Below, piece by piece: positions 47,782-57,446 of a stretch of DNA of 64,000 nucleotides. The position numbers and the translations under genes were made by a program. Each line of letters starts with the position of its first letter. The first letter of the stretch is position 1. The notes beneath the pieces are model-generated. The model saw only the letters and a list, made by a program, of their open reading frames with translations. It made no database searches and was not told the DNA's origin. Source of the stretch: Gimesia chilikensis (GTDB taxonomy: Bacteria > Planctomycetota > Planctomycetia > Planctomycetales > Planctomycetaceae); NCBI RefSeq assembly GCF_007744075.1, contig NZ_CP036266.1, forward strand, positions 1,575,001-1,639,000, read 5' to 3'.

Positions 47782-48288
47782 ATGGCCAGTTTCAACAAAG
47801 TCATCCTGGTAGGAAATCTGACTCGCGATCCGCAGGTGCGATACACGCCCGGAGGAAGCGCGGTTGCGGAAATTGGTCTGGCAGTGAACCGAAGCTGGTT
47901 TGATAAGAATTCCAATTCCCGGAAGGAAGAAACAACGTTTGTGGATGTGACCCTGTGGGGACGCACCGCAGAAGTTGCCAGCGAATATCTGACCAAGGGG
48001 CGTTCGGTACTGATCGAAGGGCGTTTGCAGCTCGATCAGTGGGATGACAAAGAATCGGGCCAGAAACGCAGCAAGCTGAAAGTGGTTGGCGAAAACATGA
48101 CCATGCTCGGCGGACGTGGCGATGGCCCCGGAGGCGGTGGTGGTCCCAGCGGCGGCGGTGGCGGCGGTGGCGGCGGCGGCGGTTATGGCAGCCGTGGCGG
48201 TTCCTCGCAGGGTGGTGGTTCATCCAGCCCGGCAGATTCCTTTTACGATTCACCAGGTGGAATGCCCGATGACGACGTGCCTTTCTAA
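47782..48288 (+). CDS. ssb: Single-stranded DNA-binding protein
   Basis: A 168-residue homotetrameric ssDNA-binding protein. The OB-fold (SFNKVILVGNLTRDPQVRYTPGG to MLGG, about 1-112) is followed by a Gly-rich linker and the conserved acidic tip DDDVPF, used to recruit partners. GGAGG lies five bases before ATG 47782. Position between rpsF and rplI is classical. Confidence 0.97.
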   Translation: MASFNKVILVGNLTRDPQVRYTPGGSAVAEIGLAVNRSWFDKNSNSRKEETTFVDVTLWGRTAEVASEYLTKGRSVLIEGRLQLDQWDDKESGQKRSKLKVVGENMTMLGGRGDGPGGGGGPSGGGGGGGGGGGYGSRGGSSQGGGSSSPADSFYDSPGGMPDDDVPF

Positions 48289-48375
48289 GTGAAGGCCGTT
48301 TCAACGGAGCAGCACAACGAGTCAATTTTTATTCAAAACGATAGTAAAAACTGAAAATTACGGAAGTGATTGATA

Positions 48376-48882
48376 ATGGTTCGCAAACAACGTAGCACCT
48401 CTGTGGTCGGTAGTTCCAAGTCATCTATCGAGGTTTTGCTGGCAGAAAATGTCGACAACCTCGGTGAGCAGGGTGACATTGTGCGGGTCAAACCCGGCTA
48501 TGCCCGTAACTTCCTGCTGCCTTACGGCATGGCCACCATTGCCACTGAGCACAACAAGCGGATGGTGACACAGCACCAGAAGAAAGTGGCCGAGCTGGAA
48601 AAAGAGCATCTCAAATCGCTCAAGGGTCTGGCAGACAAAGTCAGCAAGCACAGCGTCACCATGGAAGCCAACGCCAACGAAGAAGGTCACCTGTATGGTT
48701 CGATCGTGGCTGTTGACATCAGCAAGTCCCTCAAGGAGAGCGGCTTCGAAGTTGATGCCGAAGCGATTCGCCTGGAAGGTCCGCTGAAAGAGCTCGGTAT
48801 GTATACCGTCAAGCTGCAGCTGCACGAAAAGGTGAAGACCGAAGTCAAAGTCTGGGTCGTACCGACTGCAGAAAAAAGCTAA
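48376..48882 (+). CDS. rplI: 50S ribosomal protein L9
   Basis: A 168-residue 23S rRNA-binding protein. The N-terminal domain reads IEVLLAENVDNLGEQGDIVRVKPGYARNFLLPYGMA, followed by the long central helix and the C-terminal domain (VDAEAIRLEGPLKELGMYTVKLQLHEKV). The first 17 residues (VRKQRSTSVVGSSKSS) precede the normal family start, a basic extension. It is followed by a terminator (48926-48956). Confidence 0.96.
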   Translation: MVRKQRSTSVVGSSKSSIEVLLAENVDNLGEQGDIVRVKPGYARNFLLPYGMATIATEHNKRMVTQHQKKVAELEKEHLKSLKGLADKVSKHSVTMEANANEEGHLYGSIVAVDISKSLKESGFEVDAEAIRLEGPLKELGMYTVKLQLHEKVKTEVKVWVVPTAEKS

Positions 48883-48925
48883 CCCGTTTCGGCAGCAGGG
48901 CTGTCGAACTGCGTCATAAAAAACG

Positions 48926-48956
48926 AAGAGGTCCGGTTATTGCCGGACCTCTTTTG
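48926..48956 (+). terminator. Rho-independent terminator after rplI
   Basis: AAGAGGTCCGG (48926-48936) pairs with CCGGACCTCTT (48943-48953), followed by TTG. It lies 43 bp after the rplI stop and before dnaB. Confidence 0.8.
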
Positions 48957-49062
48957 TTGTTATATGATGACGCCTGCAACACGACGTGCATTCACCCGGA
49001 GCTGAACGGGGGCTGCGTCGTGTGTTTTCATTTCATTGAGTCAAACGTTCCAGGGGATGGTC

Positions 49063-50493
49063 ATGTCAGTTGCGGGCAAGGGAAATTTTCGCCGTCCAAA
49101 GCAGGAGTCTGTGGAGGAGCTGTTCGGTAAAGTGCCACCACAGAACCTGGATGCAGAGAAAGCCGTGCTGGGCAGTATTCTGCTCGACAACGTGGTCATT
49201 GACGACCTCGTGCAGATTGTCAAAACCAACCATTTCTACAGCGATAAAAACGCGCGGATCTTTGCTGCGATTCTGCGCTTACACGATGCCGGCGTCCGCG
49301 GGATTGACGCGGTGACGGTGGCCGAAGAGCTCGACTCCAAGGGAGAGCTGGACGAGGCCGGCAATGTGATGTACCTGCATGAGATCCTGGAGAGCGTCCC
49401 TCACGCGGCGCATGCGGAATATTATGCGAACATCGTGCGAGACAAGTCGGTCCAGCGGGAACTGATTCACTCGTGTACCGAAATCATTCGGGAAAGCTAT
49501 TCGCCGCAGGGCGACACTCTGGAAGTGTTAAACAAGGCCGAGCAGAGTATCTTCAGTATTCTCGAATCCCAGGGAGAAGGGGATAAGATCGACATCAAGG
49601 ACATCCTGATGGATGCCTTCGACCGGATCCACGAGCGAACCCAGAAAGAGGGATCGCTGACCGGAACCACGACCGGGTTCGTCGACCTGGACGAGCAGAT
49701 CAATGGTTTTCAGCCTTCCGAATTGATCGTCCTGGCGGCCCGTCCTTCGATGGGGAAGACCGCGCTGGTCTGTAACTTCGCGGAAGCCGCCGCCGACGAA
49801 GGGGGCGTGGCGACGATCATCTTCTCTCTGGAACAGTCAAAGCTGGAACTGGCAGAGCGTCTGTTGTGTATTCGTTCGGGCGTGAATGGTCACTCGCTGC
49901 GTGCAGGTGATCTGGAAGAAGACGAGCGGCACCGGTTGCTGGAGGCCTCTTCTCAGATCAGCGAGATGCCTCTGTTTATCGATGATAAGCCGGGGCGGAC
50001 GATTCAGGAAATCAGTGCGATCTGTCGACGTTTGAAGCGGTTGAGCAACCTGGGGCTGATCATCATCGATTACCTGCAGTTGATTGAACCGGAAGACAAG
50101 ACGATGCCTCGTGAACAGCAGATTGCGGGGATCACGCGACGTCTGAAGGGGCTGTGTAAGGAATTGAATGTGCCGACGATTGCCCTGGCCCAGTTGAACC
50201 GTGGTGTGGAGTTGCGTGAAGACAAGCGTCCGCGTCTGGCCGACCTGCGAGAAAGTGGAGCCATCGAACAGGACGCCGACCTGATCATGTTCCTGCACCG
50301 TCCGGATGCTTATGATCCGGAAGACCATCCGGGTCTGGCAGAAGTGGTTGTGGCCAAGCACCGTAGTGGTCCGACCGGGATTGTAAACCTGACGTGGCTC
50401 CGTGAGTCGATGCGGTTCGGCAACTACACGAACCTGGATGTCCCTGAAGGGGGCTACATGGGAGATGATGGCGGAGGCGGCGGATTCGGTTAA
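49063..50493 (+). CDS. dnaB: Replicative DNA helicase DnaB
   Basis: A hexameric helicase that unwinds DNA at replication forks. The 476 residues show the N-terminal domain (PPQNLDAEKAVLGSILLDN), then the RecA-like domain: Walker A ARPSMGKTAL (about 226-235), LEQSKLELAERLL and the DnaB motif VPTIALAQLNRGVE, with arginine-rich LADLRESGAIEQDADL. The C-terminus is Gly-rich. Start is ATG 49063 (GGGG upstream); ATG 49057 is an alternative. No intein. Confidence 0.96.
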   Translation: MSVAGKGNFRRPKQESVEELFGKVPPQNLDAEKAVLGSILLDNVVIDDLVQIVKTNHFYSDKNARIFAAILRLHDAGVRGIDAVTVAEELDSKGELDEAGNVMYLHEILESVPHAAHAEYYANIVRDKSVQRELIHSCTEIIRESYSPQGDTLEVLNKAEQSIFSILESQGEGDKIDIKDILMDAFDRIHERTQKEGSLTGTTTGFVDLDEQINGFQPSELIVLAARPSMGKTALVCNFAEAAADEGGVATIIFSLEQSKLELAERLLCIRSGVNGHSLRAGDLEEDERHRLLEASSQISEMPLFIDDKPGRTIQEISAICRRLKRLSNLGLIIIDYLQLIEPEDKTMPREQQIAGITRRLKGLCKELNVPTIALAQLNRGVELREDKRPRLADLRESGAIEQDADLIMFLHRPDAYDPEDHPGLAEVVVAKHRSGPTGIVNLTWLRESMRFGNYTNLDVPEGGYMGDDGGGGGFG

Positions 50494-50541
50494 ACGCGCC
50501 TGGCTGCCACCGGGAATTCTGAAAACTGAGGAGGAGATGAA

Positions 50542-52518
50542 ATGCGATCGACCTCTGAGTTGAAGTTGCGTGGCGTGGTGAAGTTTCTGGTGCTGTTGCT
50601 GATCAGTGTCGCTGCTGTTTCCAGGATGCAGCCCGCTTTCCCGGCAGAGGAGTCTGACACGCAGGCGCTGCCCGGAAAGATTGAGCCGCCGTTTGCCTGG
50701 AACCGGACCGATAAGTATGTGCCTCCCGATTTCGAAGCGTTTTTCCCGGATGACAAAGCAGCGGGCGCGCAGCTGGACCAGATGATCGACGGCAAGTTGA
50801 AGATCAACAGTATCGATGAGCGTCTGGCTTTGATTCGGCGTGGGCTACGGAACAGTTCGCGACATCGGACCACACTGCTGGGACAGGTGGGAAACCAGTA
50901 TATCTGGAATCGGAAAGCGCAGGATCCGCGGGCAATCGAACTTATGTATCACGCGAGTGTCAGTGACCTTCCCGGCGTCGCGCACTCTGCACTCTATCAC
51001 GGCCCAATGGTGGTGTCGGATCGTTCGGCAAATCTGGTGCGGATGCTGATGGAGCAATATCCTCAGATGCCCTGGCATGAGAAACACCGGATTGCCTGGG
51101 GGATGCGGACCTATGGCGACAAGGAGCAGACGCGAAAGCTGCTGTCAGGGCTACTGGATGATCACAGTCAGTTGAACGATCTGACGGTGGGAGCGACACT
51201 GGAGACCTGGCAGGCGGTGTTTGAGACCGACCCACCTGGGTTAGAGCGGTTTGATGATCTGGGTCTGTGGATCATTGCTTTTCATCGGCCTGATGTTTCT
51301 GCGACACATCCCCGGGCTGCGGAGATTTTGCGGAAAATGGTGATGAAACCATTCGGGACTCGGCAGGATGCGGTACTGGCTTTTCTTACCCGGGTCGATG
51401 AGGGATATGAGACAGCCATCGTGCTGGTGAAGGGGTTGAAGAACCGTCGACTGCTGGAATATATCATTTCGAAGCGAATGCACCTCGAGTTGGACTGCAA
51501 TGAGCTGTTCACGGCGTTGGTGTTACAGACGCGACGGCTGAATGAACTGGCTCACTTCCTGCCTGAGGGAAGTCCCCGGAGTTATCTGCCTGACTACACG
51601 CGTCCTCCTGTGGGTGCGAATTATGCGTATGCGGCGTCGGAATATGTGGCCCCTGATTATGAAGCCTATTTCGCCGATGATCCGGCAGCAGGCAAACAGC
51701 TGGATGATGTCTATGCGAAACGGGATCAGTTGAAAATGACTGATGCGGAACTGCTGGAACTGTTTCGTCAGGGGCTGCGGCATTCGAAGCATTCACCCAA
51801 TGTCATGATAGGCTGGTTTTCTCAGTCAATGGGTTGGCCCCGCGATCCTCGATTGACGGAGATCTTATATCAGGCACTCGATCCGAAAGGACCGCCGGGA
51901 GTGCGCAAAGCAGCACTCTATTATGGCTTTGGACTGGGGACGAAGAAGACGAAGAACGTGCTGCGGGCGTTGTATCACGTCTATATGGCGCCCCCTTTTG
52001 ATGCCACGACCAATCACAATATGCGTACGCGGATTCTATGGGGCGTGCGGGATCATGAGGATGATAAGTATTACCTGTCGACACTGTTTGTCCAGGCATT
52101 ACGCGAACATGAGCAGTTGACGGAAGTTGCATTGGAGCAGGCAGTCAGTGCTTACCGTCAGTTGACTGGTGGAGAGCCTCCGAATCTGGATGAATATGCA
52201 AAGCGTGGGGTTTATGTTGTGATGTTCGGCAACGAGGCAGCGAGTACCATAGCTGCCTCTAAAGCATACGTGGCCGAGAGACTGGGGGATTCAGAGCGTA
52301 TACTCGAGGCGAAACATCTGGATGAAGACAGTAACATCAGTGTGATCATGCTGGTGCGCGGGAGCGCAGGGATGGACTGGCTGATTAAAAAGTTGCAGGC
52401 TCCGCCAAAGCTGCCGATCTACTTTGCGGGGCTGTTGACGCCGCAACTCATTGAGCAGAGTAAGCCTCTCAAAGGCTTTGAAAAATATCTTCCCGCGGAG
52501 GGACCACGGGAAGAGTAG
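50542..52518 (+). CDS. Secreted protein with two homologous halves, unknown function
   Basis: A 658-residue protein with a signal peptide (KFLVLLLISVAAVSRMQPAFPA). The two halves are duplicates: DKYVPPDFEAFFPDD (57-71) with ERLALIRRGLRNSSRHR matches SEYVAPDYEAYFADD (about 365-380) with AELLELFRQGLRHSKHS. Each half is helical and HEAT-like, with AIELMYHA/LTEILYQAL-like segments. No catalytic motif was recognised. AGGAGGAGATG precedes the start. It follows dnaB by 48 bp and ends 11 bp from the convergent putA. A single-copy family is possible; I have no match. Confidence 0.72.
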   Translation: MRSTSELKLRGVVKFLVLLLISVAAVSRMQPAFPAEESDTQALPGKIEPPFAWNRTDKYVPPDFEAFFPDDKAAGAQLDQMIDGKLKINSIDERLALIRRGLRNSSRHRTTLLGQVGNQYIWNRKAQDPRAIELMYHASVSDLPGVAHSALYHGPMVVSDRSANLVRMLMEQYPQMPWHEKHRIAWGMRTYGDKEQTRKLLSGLLDDHSQLNDLTVGATLETWQAVFETDPPGLERFDDLGLWIIAFHRPDVSATHPRAAEILRKMVMKPFGTRQDAVLAFLTRVDEGYETAIVLVKGLKNRRLLEYIISKRMHLELDCNELFTALVLQTRRLNELAHFLPEGSPRSYLPDYTRPPVGANYAYAASEYVAPDYEAYFADDPAAGKQLDDVYAKRDQLKMTDAELLELFRQGLRHSKHSPNVMIGWFSQSMGWPRDPRLTEILYQALDPKGPPGVRKAALYYGFGLGTKKTKNVLRALYHVYMAPPFDATTNHNMRTRILWGVRDHEDDKYYLSTLFVQALREHEQLTEVALEQAVSAYRQLTGGEPPNLDEYAKRGVYVVMFGNEAASTIAASKAYVAERLGDSERILEAKHLDEDSNISVIMLVRGSAGMDWLIKKLQAPPKLPIYFAGLLTPQLIEQSKPLKGFEKYLPAEGPREE

Positions 52519-52529
52519 CCTGAAGGCGG

Positions 52530-55500
52530 TTATTCTTCTTCGTCTTCCGCTGTGGCATCGGGGGCGAAGCCGCGACGCATGGTGTTTTCGGTGACGTTGA
52601 CCGGGACGAGGAACTGCAGCAGATAGTCGGGGCCGCCAGTCTTGCTGCCGATGCCGGACATCTTGAAGCCGCCGAACGGGTGACGTTCGACCATGGCGCC
52701 GGTGATGTTCCGGTTGAGGTAGATGTTGCCGGCTACGATTTCCATGCGTGCCTTGTTCAGGTGAGCGGGGCTGCGACTGAAAACGCCTGCCGTGAGGGCA
52801 TAAGGTGTATCGTTGGCGATGGTAATCGCTTCGTCAAAGTCGTCTGCCTTGATGACGGCGAGGACGGGGCCGAAGATTTCTTCCTGGGCGATCTGGCAGG
52901 TGGAATCGACGTCGGTGAAAATGTGCGGGCCGATGTAGTAGCCTTCGTCTTCCAGGTCGGAGGTGTCACAGGCCAGGGCCAGGGTGGCTTCTTCTTTGCC
53001 GATCTCGATGTATTCCAGGATCCGTTGTTGAGCTTCTTCATCGATGACGGGACCGACGACGGTGCCGGGATCTTCTGCGGGGCCTATCTTGAGGGCCTTG
53101 GTGGCTTCGACCAGGCGGCTGACGAAGGTGTCGTGAATCGATTCGAGCACGATGACGCGGGAGCAGGCCGAGCATTTCTGGCCGGCGTAGTTGAAGGCGG
53201 AGTGGATCACGCCGAGTACCGCTTCATCGAGGTCGGCGTCGTCGTCGACGATGATCGCGTTCTTGCCGCCCATTTCCGCGATGACCCGTTTGACCATCTT
53301 CTGGCGGGTATCGGTATCAGAGGCGGTTTCGTTGATCGCCAGGCCGACATCGCGTGAGCCGGTGAAGGTAATCATTTCCACGTCGGGGCTGCCGACGAGT
53401 TCGGGGCCGACTTCTTCACCGATGCCGGGCAGGAAGTTAACGACGCCGTCGGGGATGCCTGACTCGTGGATCACGTCCATCAGCTTGGCGGCGACGATTG
53501 ATGATTGTTCGGCTGGTTTCATGACGACGGTGTTGCCGGTGACCAGGGAGGCGACGGTCATGCCGGTCAGAATCGCGAGTGGGAAGTTCCAGGGGGCGAT
53601 GACAGCCACGGTGCCGCGGGGACGGTAGAAGTAAACGTTCTCTTCACCGGGTACGTCACAGTGCAGCGGATGAGCCAGGCGGCGCATCTGGTTGGCGTAG
53701 TACATGCAGAAGTCGATAGCTTCGACGACATCGCCGTCCGCTTCTTCCCAGGGTTTACCGCATTCAAAGACGATCCAGGCGGCCAGTTCGAAACGACGGC
53801 GACGCATGTTGGCGGCGATCAGTTCCAGGTATTCGGCGCGGTACTGGGGTTCGGTACGCGACCAGGCAGGGAAGGCACGCCGGGCGGCATCGATGGCGTC
53901 GATGGCGTCGTCCGCGGAGGCGGAGGAGACGGTGCCCAGTGAGTCGGATTTGTGAGAAGGGTTCCGCGAAGTGATCGTGGCTTTGGTGTCGATCGCGCGG
54001 CCGTTGATCAGCAGCGGGTATTCTTTACCGAACTGGTCTTCGACTTCTTCCAGGGCCGCCTGCATTTTCGTGCGGGATTCTTCGAGGCTGAAATCGGTGA
54101 GCGGTTCATTCTGGAAGCCGTCGTCTTCTGCCGGTTTCTGTTTGGTGGCGGTTTTCGCATGTTCGGACGGGTTCATCATCAGGGTCTCCAGGTTGACGTG
54201 CTCGGTAAAGCTTTGTCGAAGGAATGAATCGTTAGAGGTGTTTTCCAGCAGGCGGCGGACGAGGTAAGCCATGCCGGGAATCAGTTCGCCGAACGGCGTG
54301 TAAATGCGGACGCGATGCCCCAACTCTGCAAAGACCTGGGCCTGTTCCTTGCCCATGCCATACAGCATCTGGATTTCATAAGCGGAAGGGGGGATGTCCA
54401 GTTCGTGGGCCGCGGCGATGGCGTGCGCCAGGCTGCGGAGGTTATGACTGCCAAAGGCAGGTCGGAGCCACTGATGGTTTTCCAGCAGGACCTTGGTCAG
54501 TTTTTCAAAGTTGGCGTCCGATTCCCATTTCTGCTGGAACACGGGGATCGGCCAGTTGCGGTAGCCGGAAACGATGGTTTCGTAATCCCAGTAGGCGCCT
54601 TTGACTAGGCGGATCCAGATCGGTGTTTTGCGTTTCTTGGTCCACTTGAGCAGGTCCTGCAGATCCTGTTCGGCGGCCGGCTGGTAAGCCTGAATCACGA
54701 TGCCGACGTTGTCGAAATCGCGGAATTCTTTTTCCATCAGCGTCTGCTTGAAGATTTCCAGCGTCAGCGGCTTGTAGGAGTTCTGCTCCATATCGACGTG
54801 CAGGTAGGCGTCGTACTTCATTGCATGTCGGAGCAGTTTCCGCAGGCGGGGCTGGACGACGGCCATCGTGCCGACCGGATCGGTGGGCTTGAACTGGCTG
54901 CACAGGGCAGAGAGCTTGATGGAAACGTTGGTGCGGGGCAGGTGTCCCTGGCTGTCCCAGTCGAGCTGAACATTCTCGGACCATTTCCGTACGCGGGGTG
55001 CGAGTCCGGAGATCAGATCCAGGTAGGACTGCAGATACGCTTCGGCTTCGACTTCGCTGATGACCGCTTCGCCCAGCAGGTCGAGGGTGAAGGCGAAGTT
55101 CTCGCTGCGGAGGCGGTCGACGGTGTAGTGGATTTCTTCGACAGAGGAACCCGCGATGAAGCGGCTGGCCATGCGGCGGGCATTGGAGCGGGCGTTCAGG
55201 GCCAGTGCACGCCCGAGGACGGAATTCGGTTGCGAAAGTTCCAGACCGATGCGGGCTGCCCAGGGGAGATGCTTGCGGACATCTTCAAAATATTCCTGCA
55301 GGTGCCGAACGATGGATTCGTGCGAGCGGAGCATGGGAAGCACATCGACAAAGCGGAACATCTGCACTTTGACGGATTCGTCGGCCATCGCCCAGGAGAG
55401 GATGCGATCGTCCCACCAGCGCTTTTCGAACATGGTCGGCTCGCGCCGTTCCAGGTGCCCCCAGATCTGCTCACCGAGATCCCGGGTGCGCTGTTCGATT

Positions 55501-55538
55501 TGTTGATTCAGATCAGAAGACGATTTTTTACGTGCCAC
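52530..55538 (-). CDS. putA: Bifunctional proline dehydrogenase / L-glutamate-5-semialdehyde dehydrogenase
   Basis: It oxidises proline to glutamate in two steps: an FAD-dependent proline dehydrogenase TIM barrel (about 100-450, with SIKLSALCSQFKP, RLVKGAYWDYE and AFGSHNLRSLAHA) and an NAD-dependent aldehyde dehydrogenase (about 500-990, with AEMGGKNAIIVDDDADLD, catalytic Cys in AGQKCSACSRV near 788, and SGIGSKTGGPDYL). The 1002 residues and lack of an N-terminal DNA-binding domain fit a short PutA without autoregulation. GTG 55538 is chosen; an in-frame GTG at 55571 sits inside a palindrome. It is divergent from the Mo-hydroxylase operon. Confidence 0.96.
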   Translation of the reverse strand: MARKKSSSDLNQQIEQRTRDLGEQIWGHLERREPTMFEKRWWDDRILSWAMADESVKVQMFRFVDVLPMLRSHESIVRHLQEYFEDVRKHLPWAARIGLELSQPNSVLGRALALNARSNARRMASRFIAGSSVEEIHYTVDRLRSENFAFTLDLLGEAVISEVEAEAYLQSYLDLISGLAPRVRKWSENVQLDWDSQGHLPRTNVSIKLSALCSQFKPTDPVGTMAVVQPRLRKLLRHAMKYDAYLHVDMEQNSYKPLTLEIFKQTLMEKEFRDFDNVGIVIQAYQPAAEQDLQDLLKWTKKRKTPIWIRLVKGAYWDYETIVSGYRNWPIPVFQQKWESDANFEKLTKVLLENHQWLRPAFGSHNLRSLAHAIAAAHELDIPPSAYEIQMLYGMGKEQAQVFAELGHRVRIYTPFGELIPGMAYLVRRLLENTSNDSFLRQSFTEHVNLETLMMNPSEHAKTATKQKPAEDDGFQNEPLTDFSLEESRTKMQAALEEVEDQFGKEYPLLINGRAIDTKATITSRNPSHKSDSLGTVSSASADDAIDAIDAARRAFPAWSRTEPQYRAEYLELIAANMRRRRFELAAWIVFECGKPWEEADGDVVEAIDFCMYYANQMRRLAHPLHCDVPGEENVYFYRPRGTVAVIAPWNFPLAILTGMTVASLVTGNTVVMKPAEQSSIVAAKLMDVIHESGIPDGVVNFLPGIGEEVGPELVGSPDVEMITFTGSRDVGLAINETASDTDTRQKMVKRVIAEMGGKNAIIVDDDADLDEAVLGVIHSAFNYAGQKCSACSRVIVLESIHDTFVSRLVEATKALKIGPAEDPGTVVGPVIDEEAQQRILEYIEIGKEEATLALACDTSDLEDEGYYIGPHIFTDVDSTCQIAQEEIFGPVLAVIKADDFDEAITIANDTPYALTAGVFSRSPAHLNKARMEIVAGNIYLNRNITGAMVERHPFGGFKMSGIGSKTGGPDYLLQFLVPVNVTENTMRRGFAPDATAEDEEE

Positions 55539-55998
55539 TATATATAACCTGCCTCTGAGTGCTCGAGGCACTATCTCTGGTAGATGGAATTTGTTTCAGA
55601 GACCATTGGCTGATGGTGTTTTTCCGGATTGCGGGTCCAGATTGATGACATCCTGTCAGCAATACTCTTACGTCAACGGTGCCTGCGACGTTGGAGCCGC
55701 CGGAACTGTTCACTGCGAAGCAGGTTAACAAATCCGCAAAGGCGTGGTAAGTGTGTCGGGTCGCTCAATCGGAACTTTTCTCCGCTGGCGGGCGGGAATC
55801 GGGCTTGTCAGACCGGCCTGAGACTTTATTCTAAAGGAAATTATAAAAATGGGAAATCGGGCGGCTGTTCGTCTTTGGTTGCATTGATGTTAAATGATCT
55901 GTGACTGATAATAGATGCTAAGACGAACTGACTCAGCGAGTCGAGTGCGCCTGCGAATTGAGCAAGATCAAGACAATTTGGAGAGGGACCAACCTGCG
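55539..55998. other. Divergent control region between putA and the molybdenum hydroxylase operon
   Basis: This 460-bp stretch has no full gene. It contains the 15-bp palindrome AGTGC-TCGAG-GCACT (55558-55572), just upstream of the putA start. It also has a possible 12-residue leader peptide: ATG 55849 to TGA 55887, preceded by AAAGGA. Promoters were not resolved. Confidence 0.45.
55558..55572. promoter_or_regulatory. Palindrome upstream of putA start, candidate operator
   Basis: AGTGC/GCACT arms around TCGAG, centred about 27 bp before the chosen putA start. It overlaps an alternative GTG start at 55571, so a regulator bound here would affect initiation of that transcript. Confidence 0.3.
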
Positions 55999-56868
55999 AT
56001 GCGTGATTTTGAATACGAAGCACCTGTTTCCCTGGCTGATGCCGTGGGGTTATTGGCCAAAAGCAATGGAAATGCCCGCCCGCTGGCAGGAGGAACCGAC
56101 CTGATCGACCATGTCCGCACGGGCCGGTTGACGACCGATCTGATTGTCGATTTGAAGAAAATTCCGGAACTGATGGCACTGGAGCTCAACGACAACGGGC
56201 TCCGCCTGGGAGCCGCGGTTCCCTGTTATCAGATCTACGGCCACCAGGGGATCGTCGATAACTACTCCGCGATCACTGACAGCAGTCATATTATTGGCGG
56301 CATGCAGATTCAGAACCGGGCCAGCGTCGGGGGAAACCTGGCGAATGCCGGTGCTGCCGCGGATTCAACACCCGCGTTAATCGCTCTGGAAGCGACCGTC
56401 GTGATTGCCGGTCCTGATGGGACCCGCGAAATTGCGGTCGAAGATTTCTGCACCGGGCCTGGTCAGAATGTGCTGGAACCGGGGGAGATCATTGTGGAAC
56501 TCCACTTCCCGGCCCGTCCCGCTCACAGCGGTTCACATTACCGGCGGTTCATTCCCCGGAATGAAATGGATATTGCCGTCGTGGGAGTCGGGGCCTCCGT
56601 GGTTCTGGATGAGAGTGGCGAAAACTTCGTTTCGGCCCGCATTGGACTGGGGGCTGTCGCTGCCAAACCGTTCCTGTGCCAGGAAGCGTGTGACGCACTG
56701 GCAGGTCAGCCGGTGAATGATGAAACCATCAAAAAAGCAGCGGAGGCAGCGAAGTCGGTCGTGCATCCGATTACCGATATGCGGGGCACCGAAGAATTCC
56801 GCATTCATGTGACCGGCGTGTTGACCGAACGTGTCATCAAACAGGCGGTGGAACGTGCTCGGGGATGA
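55999..56868 (+). CDS. FAD-binding subunit of a molybdenum hydroxylase (CoxM/XdhB type)
   Basis: The medium, FAD-carrying subunit of a xanthine-oxidase-family enzyme. The 289 residues show the FAD motifs PLAGGTDLIDHVRTG and SVGGNLANAGAAADSTPALIAL, and a C-terminal CO-dehydrogenase flavoprotein domain (about 180-285). ATG 55999 begins the conserved DFEYEAPVSLADA segment. It is the first gene of the FAD / Fe-S / Mo subunit order used by this family. Confidence 0.94.
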   Translation: MRDFEYEAPVSLADAVGLLAKSNGNARPLAGGTDLIDHVRTGRLTTDLIVDLKKIPELMALELNDNGLRLGAAVPCYQIYGHQGIVDNYSAITDSSHIIGGMQIQNRASVGGNLANAGAAADSTPALIALEATVVIAGPDGTREIAVEDFCTGPGQNVLEPGEIIVELHFPARPAHSGSHYRRFIPRNEMDIAVVGVGASVVLDESGENFVSARIGLGAVAAKPFLCQEACDALAGQPVNDETIKKAAEAAKSVVHPITDMRGTEEFRIHVTGVLTERVIKQAVERARG

Positions 56869-56939
56869 TTCGTTTCTGCGAAGCGAAAACCCTCTCTTAC
56901 AACTGAATCCCAACTGAAATTTTTAATAAGGACACTTCG

Positions 56940-57446
56940 ATGGCGAAGAAACGGATCGTAACCGCGACTATCAATGGCCGTGAAGAGGAGTTCCTCTGTC
57001 AGCCTCGACAGACCTTGCTCGAAGTCTTACGCAATACACTCAACCTGACCGGTGCCAAGGAAGGTTGCTCCAACGGCAACTGTGGTGCCTGCTCGGTCGT
57101 GATGGACGGGAAAGCCGTCAATACCTGTATGGTTCTGGCGGTCGAAGCCGAAGGGACCGAGATCGAAACCATCGAAGGGCTCGCACCCGGCGATGGTCTG
57201 GATCCGCTGCAGGAAGCCTTTCTGGAAAATGCAGCGCTGCAGTGCGGCATCTGCACCCCGGGCTACATCATGTCTGCCAAAGCGTTCCTGGATAAGAACC
57301 CCAACCCGACCGAAGAGGAAATTCGCTTCTCGATGGCGGGCAATCTGTGTCGCTGCACCGGATACGACAAGATCGTGCGTGCGATTCAGCAGGCTGCGGA
57401 AGTACGATGTGGACAAGCTGCCTCATGTGAAAAGGAGACGGTCTAA
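56940..57446 (+). CDS. [2Fe-2S] subunit of a molybdenum hydroxylase (CoxS/XdhC type)
   Basis: The small iron-sulfur subunit with two clusters. The plant-type ferredoxin cluster is Cys43, Cys48, Cys51 and Cys63 (EGCSNGNCGAC, NTC); the second is Cys102, Cys105, Cys137 and Cys139 (QCGICTPG, LCRCTGY). The 168-residue length is normal. AAGGA precedes the ATG. It overlaps the large-subunit gene by one base (TAATG), so the two are translationally coupled. Confidence 0.97.
   Translation: MAKKRIVTATINGREEEFLCQPRQTLLEVLRNTLNLTGAKEGCSNGNCGACSVVMDGKAVNTCMVLAVEAEGTEIETIEGLAPGDGLDPLQEAFLENAALQCGICTPGYIMSAKAFLDKNPNPTEEEIRFSMAGNLCRCTGYDKIVRAIQQAAEVRCGQAASCEKETV

Noticed and set aside
49063-50493. Intein in dnaB
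   Set aside because: The helicase motifs follow one another without an insertion and length is normal.
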